64,000 nt of DNA from Azoarcus sp. (GCA_031277415.1 JAITMK010000131.1:1-64000); one strand, 5' to 3'. Positions 40,227 to 50,450 are shown, counted from the first letter of the stretch. Notes: a model not told the origin generated them from the letters alone. A program made the numbers and translations.

Positions 40227-40274
40227 CCACGTGCCCCAAACCCCACGGCTGGCACGGTGTTCAGGGTGTGTTTT

Positions 40275-40341
40275 GTAGGGGCGAATAATTATTCGCCCAT
40301 CGGCAATGCTGCGGCAAGGGCGAATAATTATTCGCCCCTAC
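40275..40341. repeat. Family B paired-hairpin element, 67 bp (uninterrupted)
   Basis: GTAGGGGCGAATAATTATTCGCCC-N19-GGGCGAATAATTATTCGCCCCTAC. Confidence 0.9.
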
Positions 40342-40423
40342 GAGTGGTTTCATAATGATGCGATGTCGTGCCGAAAGCGAGATAATCTATGTCCATATTT
40401 CAGTTTTTCTTCCGGGAGCCGTC

Positions 40424-41437
40424 ATGTCGCAACGTATCAGTCTGACCCAGTTTCTCATTGAAGAGCAGCGTGCTGCCCGCGTACCGGCAGATTTGAGGCT
40501 GCTGCTTGAAGTTGTTGCCCGCGCAGTCAAGGCAATCGGCGTCACGGTGTCGAAAGGCGCGTTGGCCGGGGTGCTCGGTGAGGCTGGAACCGAGAACGTT
40601 CAGGGCGAAGAACAGAAAAAACTCGATGTCATTTCCAATGAAATTCTGCTCCAGGCCAACGAATGGGGCGGCTATCTGGCGGCAATGGCTTCGGAAGAAC
40701 TCGAAACCATTTACCCTGTCCCCCCCAACTACCCGAAGGGCGACTACCTGCTGCTGTTCGATCCGCTCGACGGTTCCTCGAACATCGATGTCAACGTCAC
40801 CATCGGAACCATTTTTTCGGTGCTGCGCAACCCGCAGGCAAAGGACAAAACCCCGACAGAAGCGGATTTTCTCCAGCCGGGGCGCGACCAGATTGCCGCC
40901 GGTTATGTGGCTTACGGCCCCTCGACTCAACTGGTGTTGACCGTGGGAGACGGCGTACACGGCTTCACGCTCGACCGCGAAACGGGCGATTTCATCTATA
41001 CCAACCCATTCATGACCCTTCCCGCCGAGACGCGCGAATACGCGATCAACGCCTCCAACGCCCGTCATTGGGAAGCGCCCGTGCAGCGCTACATTGCCGA
41101 ATTGCAGCAAGGCAAGACGGGGCCGCGCGGCAGCGATTTCAACATGCGCTGGATTGCCTCGATGGTGGCCGATGTTCACCGCGTGCTGACCCGCGGTGGC
41201 ATCTTCATGTATCCGCTCGACGAAAAATGCCGCGCGAAAGGCGGCAAGCTACGGCTGATGTACGAAGCCAATCCGATGGCGATGCTGGTCGAACAGGCAG
41301 GCGGCGCCGCAACGACCGGACGCACCCGCATCCTCGACATTATTCCGGAGCGGCTGCATCAGCGCGTGCCGGTCATCCTCGGCTCGCGCGCCGAAGTCGA
41401 ACGGGTCACGTCCTACCATCTCGACCCGGCACCCTGA
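40424..41437 (+). CDS. fbp: Fructose-1,6-bisphosphatase class 1
   Basis: [56 protein letters not shown]. Confidence 0.97.
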   Translation: MSQRISLTQFLIEEQRAARVPADLRLLLEVVARAVKAIGVTVSKGALAGVLGEAGTENVQGEEQKKLDVISNEILLQANEWGGYLAAMASEELETIYPVPPNYPKGDYLLLFDPLDGSSNIDVNVTIGTIFSVLRNPQAKDKTPTEADFLQPGRDQIAAGYVAYGPSTQLVLTVGDGVHGFTLDRETGDFIYTNPFMTLPAETREYAINASNARHWEAPVQRYIAELQQGKTGPRGSDFNMRWIASMVADVHRVLTRGGIFMYPLDEKCRAKGGKLRLMYEANPMAMLVEQAGGAATTGRTRILDIIPERLHQRVPVILGSRAEVERVTSYHLDPAP

Positions 41438-41492
41438 AAACCCTCTGGAGGGAGATGGCATGTGCCTTAGGGAATACCTCTGCATCCACCGC

Positions 41493-41592
41493 TTGTCATC
41501 CTGCTTGATACCGCAGGATCCACGCGTTGTCTGGATTCTGCGACTTCGCTTCGCTACGCGCAGAATGACAGAAGGGGTTTTGCAGAGAATAT
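41493..41592 (+). repeat. Family A palindromic repeat (copy 5)
   Basis: Same core; flanked by TTAGGGAATACCTCTGCA and TGCAGAGAATATTTAA. Confidence 0.85.
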
Positions 41593-41770
41593 TTAATGCG
41601 TTTTTTGTTTAATCAGATACAGTATGGACTCGCTACCCGGTTTTTTCTGGATCCCCGCCTTCGCGGGGATGACGCATTACTGGGTATTTTCCCCGTCATT
41701 CCCGCGAAGGCGGGAATCCAGGGGTTGTATTCGTTTAAATCAAAAACGCTCTAAAACGAGCTTCTCGCGT

Positions 41771-43513
41771 TTGTGCCGGAAAGGGTCATGGTTTTTTGCT
41801 TGCCTGTTTTTTTGTTTCAGCGCGTTCGCAAACGAAGTCGTCACGGTTGAACTCGACGCGCCGCAGGAAGTTCAGGCGCTGCTCAAACAATACGTCTACC
41901 TGCTGCGCATGGATCCCGGCGCCATCCCCGAGGCGGGGCCGGACCGCTCCGCGCTCACGCGCCGCGCCCGCCGCGAAGTGGCCGCGTTGCTTGCCACGGA
42001 AGGCTATTTTTCCCCTGAGATTCGCATCGACCGTTCCGATTCTGCACGCTGGCGGCTCGTCGTCGAACCCGGTCAACGATCCGTCGTGGATGAAGTCGAC
42101 ATCCGGTTTCAAAGCGAGGTGCAGGAATCCGACATCGATGACGAACTGAAAACGCTTCACGAACAACTGCGGCGCGACTGGGGCATGTCGAACGGAACCC
42201 CGTTCCGGCAAGCGGATTGGGAATCGGCCAAACAGGCTCTGCTCGACGCCCTGCGCGGTGAACGTTACGCGGCGGCCAAATTCGTTTCATCGAGAGCCGA
42301 AGTCGATCCCGATGCTGCCAAAGTGCAAGTCAGAATCGTGGTCGATACCGGGCCGACCTTTCGCCTCGGCGCGCTCGAAGTCAGCGGTTTGCGCGATCTG
42401 CCGCCCGATTTCGTTGCCCGCTACAACACGCTCAGGGAAGGCGCCATCTACCGCCGCCGCGATCTTCTGGCCTTTCAGGAATCCCTGCAAAGCGCGCCGC
42501 AACTCTCGGTCGTGGTGGTGAGCATCGACCCGGATCCGCAACAGGCGGCAGCCGTGCCCGTTCGGGTCGCCGTTACCGAAGCGCCGCCGCGCCGCCTCAG
42601 ATTCGGCCTTGGCGCATCGAGTAATACCGGCTATCGGGTAGAGGCCGCGTATCGCCATCTCAACCTGTTCGGGAACGGATGGGAGCTTTCCAGCGGCTTA
42701 CGGCTGGAACAGCGGCGGCAATCGCTTTACGCCGATCTTTTCCTGCCGCCGACGAGGCATGGCCGCTATCGTGACAGTTTCGGCGTAGGGTTGGATCGCA
42801 GCGACCTGGAAGGACTCAAGATCGACACCCAGGCGGTAGGCGTGACGCGCACCATCAAACGCGGCCATATTGAAACCCAGCTCAGTGCACGGGTGCAGCA
42901 CGAGTCGATTCATCCCGAGGACTTCGAAAAAAGCAGCTACAACACCCTTACCCTGAACCTGGGGAGAACCTGGCGCGCGGTCGATAACGTTCTCGATCCG
43001 CGCCAGGGGCATGTGCTCGAAATTCAGTTGGGCGGCGGCCTGGGTTTGTCGCCGCAAGCCAATGACTTCGGGCGTGTCTATGGGCGAATCCAGAAATACA
43101 TCTCCCTGAGCCGCGATAACGTGCTGACCTTGCGCGCCGAGGGCGGTTACACCTTTGCAGATTCGCGGGACGGCGTGCCGCAGGACTTTCTGTTTCGCGC
43201 GGGAGGGACGCAATCGGTGCGCGGTTACGCCTATCGCAGTCTGGGCGTGAAAGAAGGTTCCGCTGTCGTCGGGGGGCGCATCCTCGCTACGGGCAGCGTG
43301 GAACTCGTGCACTGGTTCAGCCCATCCATCGGATTTGCCACTTTTGTCGATTCGGGCGACGCTGCGGACACGAGAGAAGAATTCAGTTTCCGTACCGGTT
43401 ACGGCGTCGGCTTGCGCTGGCTCAGCCCCGCCGGTCCGCTGGCGGTCGATCTGGGATGGGGGCAGGGAAGAGCCACCCCCAGGCTGCATTTCGGGGTATC
43501 GGTGGCGTTTTAG
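41771..43513 (+). CDS. tamA: TamA/BamA-family outer membrane protein (TTG start likely)
   Basis: POTRA-like N-terminus then beta-barrel; RAGGTQSVRGYAYRSLGVKEG; AVDLGWGQGRATPRLHFGVSVAF ending in aromatic residue. Confidence 0.88.
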   Translation: MCRKGSWFFACLFFCFSAFANEVVTVELDAPQEVQALLKQYVYLLRMDPGAIPEAGPDRSALTRRARREVAALLATEGYFSPEIRIDRSDSARWRLVVEPGQRSVVDEVDIRFQSEVQESDIDDELKTLHEQLRRDWGMSNGTPFRQADWESAKQALLDALRGERYAAAKFVSSRAEVDPDAAKVQVRIVVDTGPTFRLGALEVSGLRDLPPDFVARYNTLREGAIYRRRDLLAFQESLQSAPQLSVVVVSIDPDPQQAAAVPVRVAVTEAPPRRLRFGLGASSNTGYRVEAAYRHLNLFGNGWELSSGLRLEQRRQSLYADLFLPPTRHGRYRDSFGVGLDRSDLEGLKIDTQAVGVTRTIKRGHIETQLSARVQHESIHPEDFEKSSYNTLTLNLGRTWRAVDNVLDPRQGHVLEIQLGGGLGLSPQANDFGRVYGRIQKYISLSRDNVLTLRAEGGYTFADSRDGVPQDFLFRAGGTQSVRGYAYRSLGVKEGSAVVGGRILATGSVELVHWFSPSIGFATFVDSGDAADTREEFSFRTGYGVGLRWLSPAGPLAVDLGWGQGRATPRLHFGVSVAF

Positions 43514-43650
43514 GGATTCTCTGCAAAACCCCTCCCGTCATTCTGCGCGCAGCGAAGCGAAGTCGCAGAATCCAGACGTTGCATGGATCCTGCGACTGCG
43601 CGCAGGATGACAAGCGGTAAAAGCAGGGGTAATGCGGAGGTTCCTTAGGA
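43513..43650 (-). repeat. Family A element (copy 6, inverse), full length with imperfect terminal inverted repeats
   Basis: TTAGGGATTCTCTGCAAAACC ... GGTAATGCGGAGGTTCCTTAGG. Confidence 0.8.
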
Positions 43651-43795
43651 GTCGTCTCGGAAAACGGAAATAAAGCACGTCTCGGATTCTTTGCGAAACC
43701 CTCTCCCGCCCCTTCGGGGCACCCTCTCCCGCTTGCGGGAGAGGGTAATTGCTGAAAGAACGCCGCGAAATGCTGTAAAGGATGGCGGGTTGGGT

Positions 43796-43877
43796 GTAGG
43801 TTGGGTTGAGCTTCGCGAAACCCAACGTTTTTGTGGTCGGTTGGATGTTGGGATTCGCTTCGCTCATCCCAACCTAC
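43796..43877. repeat. Family H paired-hairpin element GTAGGTTGGG..CCCAACCTAC, 82 bp
   Basis: Right half GTTGGATGTTGGGATTCGCTTCGCTCRTCCCAACCTAC is the same hairpin inserted at 4478-4514. Confidence 0.8.
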
Positions 43878-43918
43878 GCGGGTTTACATTCTGAATTCCC
43901 CGTTATTCCCTTGATAAG

Positions 43919-44104
43919 CGGGAATCCAGCGTCTTTACCTTTGACAGCAAACGCCTCGCGACGACAAACAGTCCAAAGCATGTGAGGTAAAAAGAGTCAT
44001 GCTGATTGGATTACAAAAGACGCTGGATTCCCGCAAAAAACACGCGGGAATGACGGAGTGGGAAAGTGCACGGGGGGAAAAAAATATGATATATAGGTGC
44101 AATC
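43919..44104 (+). repeat. Family E long dispersed repeat
   Basis: Inverse copy at 6067-6280; partial copy at 44981-45080. Confidence 0.85.
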
Positions 44105-44505
44105 GCCCAGCTCCAACTTATTGGAAATTCCAATGGTTTGGTTTTATGCCCAAAGCTTTCTGCGCTCTCCTTCTTGTCGACAATCTCAACCTTTCCGCCC
44201 GCGCCGATCCTGACTGTGTAGTCCACATAATCTATCCGACCCTCCTGCAAAAGCTTCACCTTGTAATTCCAGGTCGTGGTTTCTTCAATCGAACCGATCC
44301 CGCCGCCGCCACGTGGGCGGTAAGTTTTATCCACGTCGGCAAGGATGGCCTGATAGATGCAGATCGACTGTTTTATTGCATCATCGTTGCACCTCATCGG
44401 TTTTTTTGCATACGCCGAGTTCATCGGCAAGCATGCCAAGACCGCCCCCAAGGCCAATATTGCAACAGAAGCCGCGCCCCACGATGGTTTCGCCTGTTTC
44501 TTCAT
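44011..44505 (-). CDS. Small secreted protein, tandem paralog 1
   Basis: MKKQAKPSWGAASVAILALGAVLACLPMNSAYAKKPMRCNDDAIKQSICIYQAILADVDKTY; near-identical to the next two ORFs. Confidence 0.7.
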   Translation of the reverse strand: MKKQAKPSWGAASVAILALGAVLACLPMNSAYAKKPMRCNDDAIKQSICIYQAILADVDKTYRPRGGGGIGSIEETTTWNYKVKLLQEGRIDYVDYTVRIGAGGKVEIVDKKESAESFGHKTKPLEFPISWSWAIAPIYHIFFPPCTFPLRHSRVFFAGIQRLL

Positions 44506-44584
44506 TTAATACCTCTTCGCTGCGGTCGTATGGTAGAGGCGGGCGTTCCGGCCTTCATTTGTAGCAGTACGCCGTATCCGACGA

Positions 44585-44980
44585 TTACCGCCTTATTGGA
44601 GGCCCCAATGGTGTGTGTGGAGGCCCATGGCTTTCCGTGCTCTCCTTCTTGCCGACGATCTTAACCTTTCCTCCAGCGCCAATCCTGACTGTGTAGTCAA
44701 TGTGATCTGTTCGACCCTCCTGCAAGATCTTCACCTTGTAATCCCAGGTCGAGGTTCCTTTAATCGAACCGATCCCGCCGCCGCCGCGCATGGGGTAAGT
44801 TTTATCCACATCGGCAAGGATGGCCTGATAGATACAGACCGACTGTTTTATTGCATCATCGTTGCACCTCATCGGTTTTTTTGCATACGCTGAGTTCATC
44901 GGCAAGCATGCCAAGACCGCCCCCAAGGCCAATATTGCAACAGAAGCCGCGCCCCACGATGGTTTCGCCTGTTTCTTCAT
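44585..44980 (-). CDS. Small secreted protein, tandem paralog 2
   Basis: Same family; different C-terminus (GPPHTPLGPPIRR). Confidence 0.7.
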   Translation of the reverse strand: MKKQAKPSWGAASVAILALGAVLACLPMNSAYAKKPMRCNDDAIKQSVCIYQAILADVDKTYPMRGGGGIGSIKGTSTWDYKVKILQEGRTDHIDYTVRIGAGGKVKIVGKKESTESHGPPHTPLGPPIRR

Positions 44981-44984
44981 CGGA

Positions 44985-45479
44985 TTACAAAAGACGCAGG
45001 ATATCCGCCAAAAACACGCGGGAATGACGGAGTGGGAAAGTGCACGGGGGGAAAAAAATATGATATATAGGTGCAATCGCCCAACTCCAACTTATTGGAA
45101 ATTCCAATGGTGTGTGTGGGGGGCCATGGCTTTTTGTGCTCTTCTTTTTGTCAACGATCTCAACCTTTCCGCCCGCGCCAATCCTGACTGTGTAGTCTAT
45201 GTGATCTGTTCGACCCTCCTGAAAGACCCTTACTTTGTAAGCCATGGTCGTGGTTTCTGTGATCGAACCGATCCCACCGCCGCCACGTGGGCGGTAAGTT
45301 TTATCCACGTCGGCAAGGATGGCCTGATAGATGCAGATCGACTGTTTTATTGCATCATCGTTGCACCTCATCGGTTTTTTTGCATACGCCGAACTCATCG
45401 GCAAGCATGCCAAGACCGCTCCCAAGGCCAATATTGCAACAGAAGCCGCGGCCCACGATGGTTTCGCCTGTTTTTTCAT
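44985..45479 (-). CDS. Small secreted protein, tandem paralog 3
   Basis: MKKQAKPSWAAASVAILALGAVLACLPMSSAYAKKPMRC; start 2 bp after the metzincin stop codon. Confidence 0.75.
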   Translation of the reverse strand: MKKQAKPSWAAASVAILALGAVLACLPMSSAYAKKPMRCNDDAIKQSICIYQAILADVDKTYRPRGGGGIGSITETTTMAYKVRVFQEGRTDHIDYTVRIGAGGKVEIVDKKKSTKSHGPPHTPLEFPISWSWAIAPIYHIFFPPCTFPLRHSRVFLADILRLL

Positions 45480-45481
45480 TT

Positions 45482-46384
45482 TTAAATACCTCTTCGCTGC
45501 GGTCGTATGGTGGAGGCGGGCGTTCCGGCCTTCATTTCTGCCTCGGTTCTCGGATAGTGCCGCTGCATCTTCGCCGACCACACCGATGACAATGATGTAA
45601 TGGGCGTACCCAGGAGAGACCGTGCATGGCTGGCAGAACTCAACGCCGACAGCACTTTCGAAAACATTTCCTCCCGCGCGAAATGGCGCAACGACTCGCG
45701 CCAAGGATAGGCATGTTCAGACCGAAGCTGCATTCCAAAACCCATTACCGACTGCATGTCGTGATCAGAGACGCCATAGCATACATCGGCACTTGTGTCG
45801 CCCGATGCCGGGCAATGGGGTTTGCCGACATCGACGTGATCGAGGCCGAGCAGATGACCGACTTCGTGCACATGGGCGCGCTGCATCACTTTTTTGCCCG
45901 TGGAGGTTGTTTCTTTATGGATGCTGTCCATGTCCTTGCTGTCATAAAGCGTGTCATGTGAGCCAAACCAGTTCACACTGGGATCGAGGCGCACAACATC
46001 GATTGTGCGATGATTACCGGGCGTTGTCGCCTCGTTGCCGACAAGTTTCAAGCGGCACCAGACATTCGGAAAATAGATGACTCCCTGGTGCTTGTAGGGA
46101 AAGCTGAATGAATCGTTGATCAGCCAAAACTTGCCCGTCCAAAACGACTGGGCGGAGGAGACGAATCTCGCTTTCCAACTCGACCAGGCGGCGGGGTTCC
46201 ATCTGATAATCTTGCGCGGTTGCCCATCAGCGTCATGATACGTCCCGGTATTGACGCCGCCAGCGGGATTGATCTGCCGGAACCCCAGACGAAGCGTCAG
46301 CGTCAATTCCGCATTGCTGTACGGGTTGCAACAATCAGTGTTCAGTTCCGCATCGAATTTTGGGAAGGTCATCGTTTTCTTCAT
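45482..46384 (-). CDS. Metzincin-type zinc metallopeptidase
   Basis: HEVGHLLGLDH (HExxHxxGxxH, 45836-45868) followed by Met-turn-like SVMGFG. Confidence 0.85.
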   Translation of the reverse strand: MKKTMTFPKFDAELNTDCCNPYSNAELTLTLRLGFRQINPAGGVNTGTYHDADGQPRKIIRWNPAAWSSWKARFVSSAQSFWTGKFWLINDSFSFPYKHQGVIYFPNVWCRLKLVGNEATTPGNHRTIDVVRLDPSVNWFGSHDTLYDSKDMDSIHKETTSTGKKVMQRAHVHEVGHLLGLDHVDVGKPHCPASGDTSADVCYGVSDHDMQSVMGFGMQLRSEHAYPWRESLRHFAREEMFSKVLSALSSASHARSLLGTPITSLSSVWSAKMQRHYPRTEAEMKAGTPASTIRPQRRGI

Positions 46385-46565
46385 ACTTGAACTCCTGACA
46401 ACGGATGTAATCTGGTTTTTGAGACTGTCATGTTGATTACGATAAATAAATTGACGTGAATAAGCGTACGGAATCTGGTTGGAATTTGTCAACTCTACCC
46501 ATAGAGCACGCCGCTATTCCCTCTCCCGCTTGCGGGAGAGGGTGCCCCGAAGGGGTCCCAAGACT

Positions 46566-46608
46566 GTATCGTGGAATCTCCTGCCTTCAGGCAGGGGTGA
46601 CTCAAAAC
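46566..46608 (+). repeat. Family D partial element (hairpin only)
   Basis: TCGTGGAATCTCCTGCCTTCAGGCAGGGGTGACTCAAAACC matches inverse of 10567 and 24441 ends. Confidence 0.75.
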
Positions 46609-46661
46609 CGGTGATAATGTGTTTTGACAGAAGAAAGAAAAAACAATACCATCCGAAGATT

Positions 46662-47198
46662 ATGTTCGAACAAGACAGCGCCGAGGCGGTGGCTGCCCGT
46701 GTTACCGATGTTTTTGGATTTGCCGCCGGAGGCGGCGCGCTGGAAGGTGAAGTGCCAGTGGCGCGCCTTGATCGGCTCTCCGACCAGCTTGCCACAACAC
46801 AAGGCGTGGTAAGCTGGCGGCTTTCCGGAAGTCTCGATGCCGAAGGCAGGCCCAGGCTTGATCTCGCCTTGAGCGGGAGGCTTGTGCTGCTTTGTCAGCG
46901 TTGCCTCGATGGACTGAATTGGGATCTGGTGGTCGAGTCGGCTTTGTTGCCGGTTCGTGCCGGGCAGGATTTTCCCGAGGATGATCTGGAGAATGACGAA
47001 GTTGACGTGCTTGAGGTCAACGGCGATGGCGAGTTCGACGTATTGTCGCTGGTCGAGGATGAAATCATCCTCGCGTTGCCGATAGCGCCCAGGCATGCGG
47101 ATTGCGGGATGCCAGGCGTAGCGGAAACGGATGACGGCACGCGCGAGAAATCACCTTTCGTTGCGCTTGCTGGCTTGCGAGGCAAAAGGATTTTGTAA
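46662..47198 (+). CDS. YceD/DUF177 family protein (23S rRNA accumulation protein)
   Basis: [54 protein letters not shown]; directly upstream of rpmF. Confidence 0.9.
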   Translation: MFEQDSAEAVAARVTDVFGFAAGGGALEGEVPVARLDRLSDQLATTQGVVSWRLSGSLDAEGRPRLDLALSGRLVLLCQRCLDGLNWDLVVESALLPVRAGQDFPEDDLENDEVDVLEVNGDGEFDVLSLVEDEIILALPIAPRHADCGMPGVAETDDGTREKSPFVALAGLRGKRIL

Positions 47199-47212
47199 TT
47201 CAGGAGTATTTC

Positions 47213-47392
47213 ATGGCTGTCCAACAGAACAAAAAGTCCCCATCCAAGCGCGGAATGCATCGTTCCCACGACTTTCTGGGCGCACCGGCTTTGGCCGTCG
47301 AACCGAACACGGGAGAAGTCCATCTGCGTCATCACATCAGCCCGAGCGGTTTTTATCGCGGCAAAAAAGTGACAAAGGGTAAGGGCGAATAA
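47213..47392 (+). CDS. rpmF: 50S ribosomal protein L32 (not in supplied ORF track)
   Basis: [67 protein letters not shown]. Confidence 0.97.
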   Translation: MAVQQNKKSPSKRGMHRSHDFLGAPALAVEPNTGEVHLRHHISPSGFYRGKKVTKGKGE

Positions 47393-47479
47393 GCTTGACC
47401 CGGAAACCCGGAAAATCGGCGCAGGCACGCGGATGCCCTCGCCGTTTTTTTCGTCCCATATTTGTCATGCGGGGGAGCA

Positions 47480-48505
47480 ATGAATATCACCATCGCAATT
47501 GATTGCATGGGGGGCGATCACGGCCCGGTTGTTACCGTACCGGCTGCGCTAGCTTTTTTGAGCACGCATCCCGATGCCGAGGTGATTCTCGTCGGGCGCG
47601 AGGAGGAACTGGCTCCTCTTGTGGAAGAAGCGCAGGCAGGGTTGAAATCCCGGTTGCACATCCACAATGCCACCCAGGTAGTGGGGATGGACGATCCGCC
47701 CACGAGCGTGCGATCCAAAAAGGATTCCTCGATGCGCGTGGCGCTCCACCTGGTCAAGCACGGTCAGGCACAGGCGGCGGTGTCGGCAGGCAATACCGGC
47801 GCGCTGGTAATGATTTCCCGTTTTGCGCTCAAAACATTCCCCGGGATCGACCGCCCGGCGATTTGCTTCGCGTTGCCCACAATCAGGGGGCATACTTATG
47901 CTCTCGATCTGGGGGGTAATGTCGACTGCACTCCCGAGCATCTGTTTCAGTTCGGGGTCATGGGGGCGTTGCTGGCCTCGGCGCTCGATCATACCGAACG
48001 TCCGTCGGTGGGGCTGCTCAACGTCGGAACCGAAGAAATCAAGGGCAACGAACTGACCAGACGAACCGCTGAGTTGTTGCGTGAGAGCAATCTCAATTAT
48101 TACGGTTACGTTGAAGGGGATGACATCTTCAAAGGGACGACCGATGTCGTGGTTTGCGATGGTTTTGTCGGTAACGTGGCGCTCAAGACCAGTGAAGGGC
48201 TTGGGAAGATGCTCGGAACTTTCTTGCGCGAGGAAGTCAAACGTGGGCCGCTCTCGATGCTGATGGGGCTGATAGCCATGCCGGTGCTCAAACGATTCAA
48301 GCACCGGGCCAATCCCGGTCGCTACAATGGCGCGGTGTTGCTGGGGCTGAGTGGCGGCGTGGTGTTGAAGAGCCACGGGTCGGCAGATGCTTATGCATTT
48401 GAGCAGGCGATTGGCCGGGCAGCCGATGCCGTTGCCAACAATCTGATCCGGCGTATCCAGGACAGGATGGAGACGATGATTGGAGCGAGCGGGGAGAATG
48501 CATGA
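47480..48505 (+). CDS. plsX: Phosphate acyltransferase PlsX
   Basis: [37 protein letters not shown]. Confidence 0.97.
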   Translation: MNITIAIDCMGGDHGPVVTVPAALAFLSTHPDAEVILVGREEELAPLVEEAQAGLKSRLHIHNATQVVGMDDPPTSVRSKKDSSMRVALHLVKHGQAQAAVSAGNTGALVMISRFALKTFPGIDRPAICFALPTIRGHTYALDLGGNVDCTPEHLFQFGVMGALLASALDHTERPSVGLLNVGTEEIKGNELTRRTAELLRESNLNYYGYVEGDDIFKGTTDVVVCDGFVGNVALKTSEGLGKMLGTFLREEVKRGPLSMLMGLIAMPVLKRFKHRANPGRYNGAVLLGLSGGVVLKSHGSADAYAFEQAIGRAADAVANNLIRRIQDRMETMIGASGENA

Positions 48506-49467
48506 TCTACGCAAGAATCGTCGGAACGGGCAGTCATTTGCCGGGGGAACCGGTCACGAACGACGATCTGGTTCGGCGCGGTGTCGATACTTCGGATGAA
48601 TGGATCGTAAACCGTACCGGAATACGTACCCGCCATTTTGCAGCGCCCGGCTGCAAATCGAGCGAACTGGCACTGATCGCGGCACGCCGGGCCATCGAGG
48701 CTGCGGGTTGCGCTGCCGACGATATCGACCTCATCATTGTTGCGACGTCGACTCCCGATTTCATTTTTCCAAGTACGGCAACGCTGGTGCAAGCCGGGCT
48801 TGACATCGGAAATGGTTGTGCGGCTTTCGACGTGCAGGCGGTTTGCTGCGGTTTCGTTTATGCGCTGGCTACGGCAGAGAAGTTCATCCGTTCGGGTAGC
48901 CATCGGCGGGCATTGGTCATTGGAACCGATGTGTTTTCGGGTTTCCTCGACTGGACGGATCGCAGTACCTGTGTGCTGTTCGGTGACGGTGCAGGCGCAG
49001 TGGTGCTGGAAGCATCGGAGAAGCCCGGTGTGCGTGCCTCGGTGCTTCATGCGGATGGCAGCCATCATCCGCTGCTCTGGGTTCCCGGTGCCGTTGCCGG
49101 AGGACAAGTGACGGGCGACCCTTTTGTACGTATGGACGGGCAGGCGGTTTTCAAGTTTGCGGTCAAGGTGCTGGACGAGGTGGTGCGGGAAGTCGTTGAT
49201 CTTGCAGGGGTGGCGCAGGACAGCATCGACTGGCTGGTTCCGCATCAGGCTAATATTCGCATTATCCAGTCCTGGGCCAAACGGCTCGGATTGCCAATAG
49301 AAAAAGTCATCACTACTGTCAATCTCCACGGCAATACTTCGGCGGCGTCGATTCCGCTTGCTCTCGATTGCGCGGTGCGCGATGGCCGCATCCGCCCCGG
49401 TCACCGGGTTGTGGCCGAAGGGATCGGCGGAGGTTTTGCCTGGGGTGCGGTGCTCTTCGATTTTTGA
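48502..49467 (+). CDS. fabH: Beta-ketoacyl-ACP synthase III
   Basis: [58 protein letters not shown]. Confidence 0.97.
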   Translation: MIYARIVGTGSHLPGEPVTNDDLVRRGVDTSDEWIVNRTGIRTRHFAAPGCKSSELALIAARRAIEAAGCAADDIDLIIVATSTPDFIFPSTATLVQAGLDIGNGCAAFDVQAVCCGFVYALATAEKFIRSGSHRRALVIGTDVFSGFLDWTDRSTCVLFGDGAGAVVLEASEKPGVRASVLHADGSHHPLLWVPGAVAGGQVTGDPFVRMDGQAVFKFAVKVLDEVVREVVDLAGVAQDSIDWLVPHQANIRIIQSWAKRLGLPIEKVITTVNLHGNTSAASIPLALDCAVRDGRIRPGHRVVAEGIGGGFAWGAVLFDF

Positions 49468-49508
49468 ATGGCTTCGATGCCGGTTTCTTTTTGTTCAATG
49501 GAAAAATA

Positions 49509-50450
49509 ATGACTTTCGCATTTGTTTTCCCGGGGCAAGGTTCGCAATCCACAGGCATGATGGATGCTTACGGCGCTTCGGCGGCCATACGCGAAGCTTT
49601 TGCCGAAGCATCCGAGGCGCTTGGTGAAGATTTATGGCAGATGGTTTCGGCCGGTCCGGCTGAACGCCTTGCGTTGACTGTCAATACACAGCCTTTGATG
49701 CTGACCGCCGGTGTGGCCGTGTACCGCGCCTGGCTGGCGGCGGGCGGTGCCAAACCGGCATTGGTGGCCGGGCACAGCCTGGGTGAATATTCGGCGCTGG
49801 TGGCGGCGCAAGCCTTGTCCTTTGCCGATGCCGTGCCGTTGGTGAGATTTCGCGCCCAGGCGATGCAGGAGGCCGTGCCGGAAGGCGAGGGGGCAATGGC
49901 GGCGCTCATGGGGCTGGACATGGATGAAGTGCGCACGACCTGTGCCGAAGCGGCTCAGGGCGAAGTGGTGGAAGCCGCCAATCTCAATGCGCCTGGGCAG
50001 ATTGTGATTGCCGGGAGCAGGGCTGCGGTGGAGCGTGCCATGGCGCTTGCCACGGAAAAAGGTGCAAAGCGCGCGGTGTTGTTGCCGGTATCCGCGCCGT
50101 TTCATTGCGCCCTGATGAACCCGGCGGCGGAACGAGTGCGTGAACGGCTGGCGACGGTAAAAATCGTCAGGCCGGAAATCGATGTGCTCAACAATGTCGA
50201 TGTTGCCGTTCAGGATGATCCCGAGAAGATACGCGACGCGCTCGTGCGGCAGGCATTCTCGCCGGTGCGTTGGATTGAATCCGTGACGGCAATGGCCTCG
50301 CGCGGATTGACCCGTGTCATCGAATGCGGCCCCGGCAAGGTGCTGGCCGCCATGACCCGGCGGATCAGCAAGGAAGTGGAAGGGGGGGCGTTGCACGACG
50401 CAGCGAGCCTGGAACAGGTGTTGGCGGAAGTGGGGGTAAAACAAGGATGA
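49509..50450 (+). CDS. fabD: Malonyl-CoA:ACP transacylase
   Basis: FAFVFPGQGSQSTGM; VAGHSLGEYSALVAA. Confidence 0.97.
   Translation: MTFAFVFPGQGSQSTGMMDAYGASAAIREAFAEASEALGEDLWQMVSAGPAERLALTVNTQPLMLTAGVAVYRAWLAAGGAKPALVAGHSLGEYSALVAAQALSFADAVPLVRFRAQAMQEAVPEGEGAMAALMGLDMDEVRTTCAEAAQGEVVEAANLNAPGQIVIAGSRAAVERAMALATEKGAKRAVLLPVSAPFHCALMNPAAERVRERLATVKIVRPEIDVLNNVDVAVQDDPEKIRDALVRQAFSPVRWIESVTAMASRGLTRVIECGPGKVLAAMTRRISKEVEGGALHDAASLEQVLAEVGVKQG

Noticed and set aside
41788-41850. Frameshifted ATG start for tamA analogous to the A2M case
   Set aside because: An in-frame TTG at 41771 gives a good signal peptide (MCRKGSWFFACLFFCFSAFA), so no frameshift is needed
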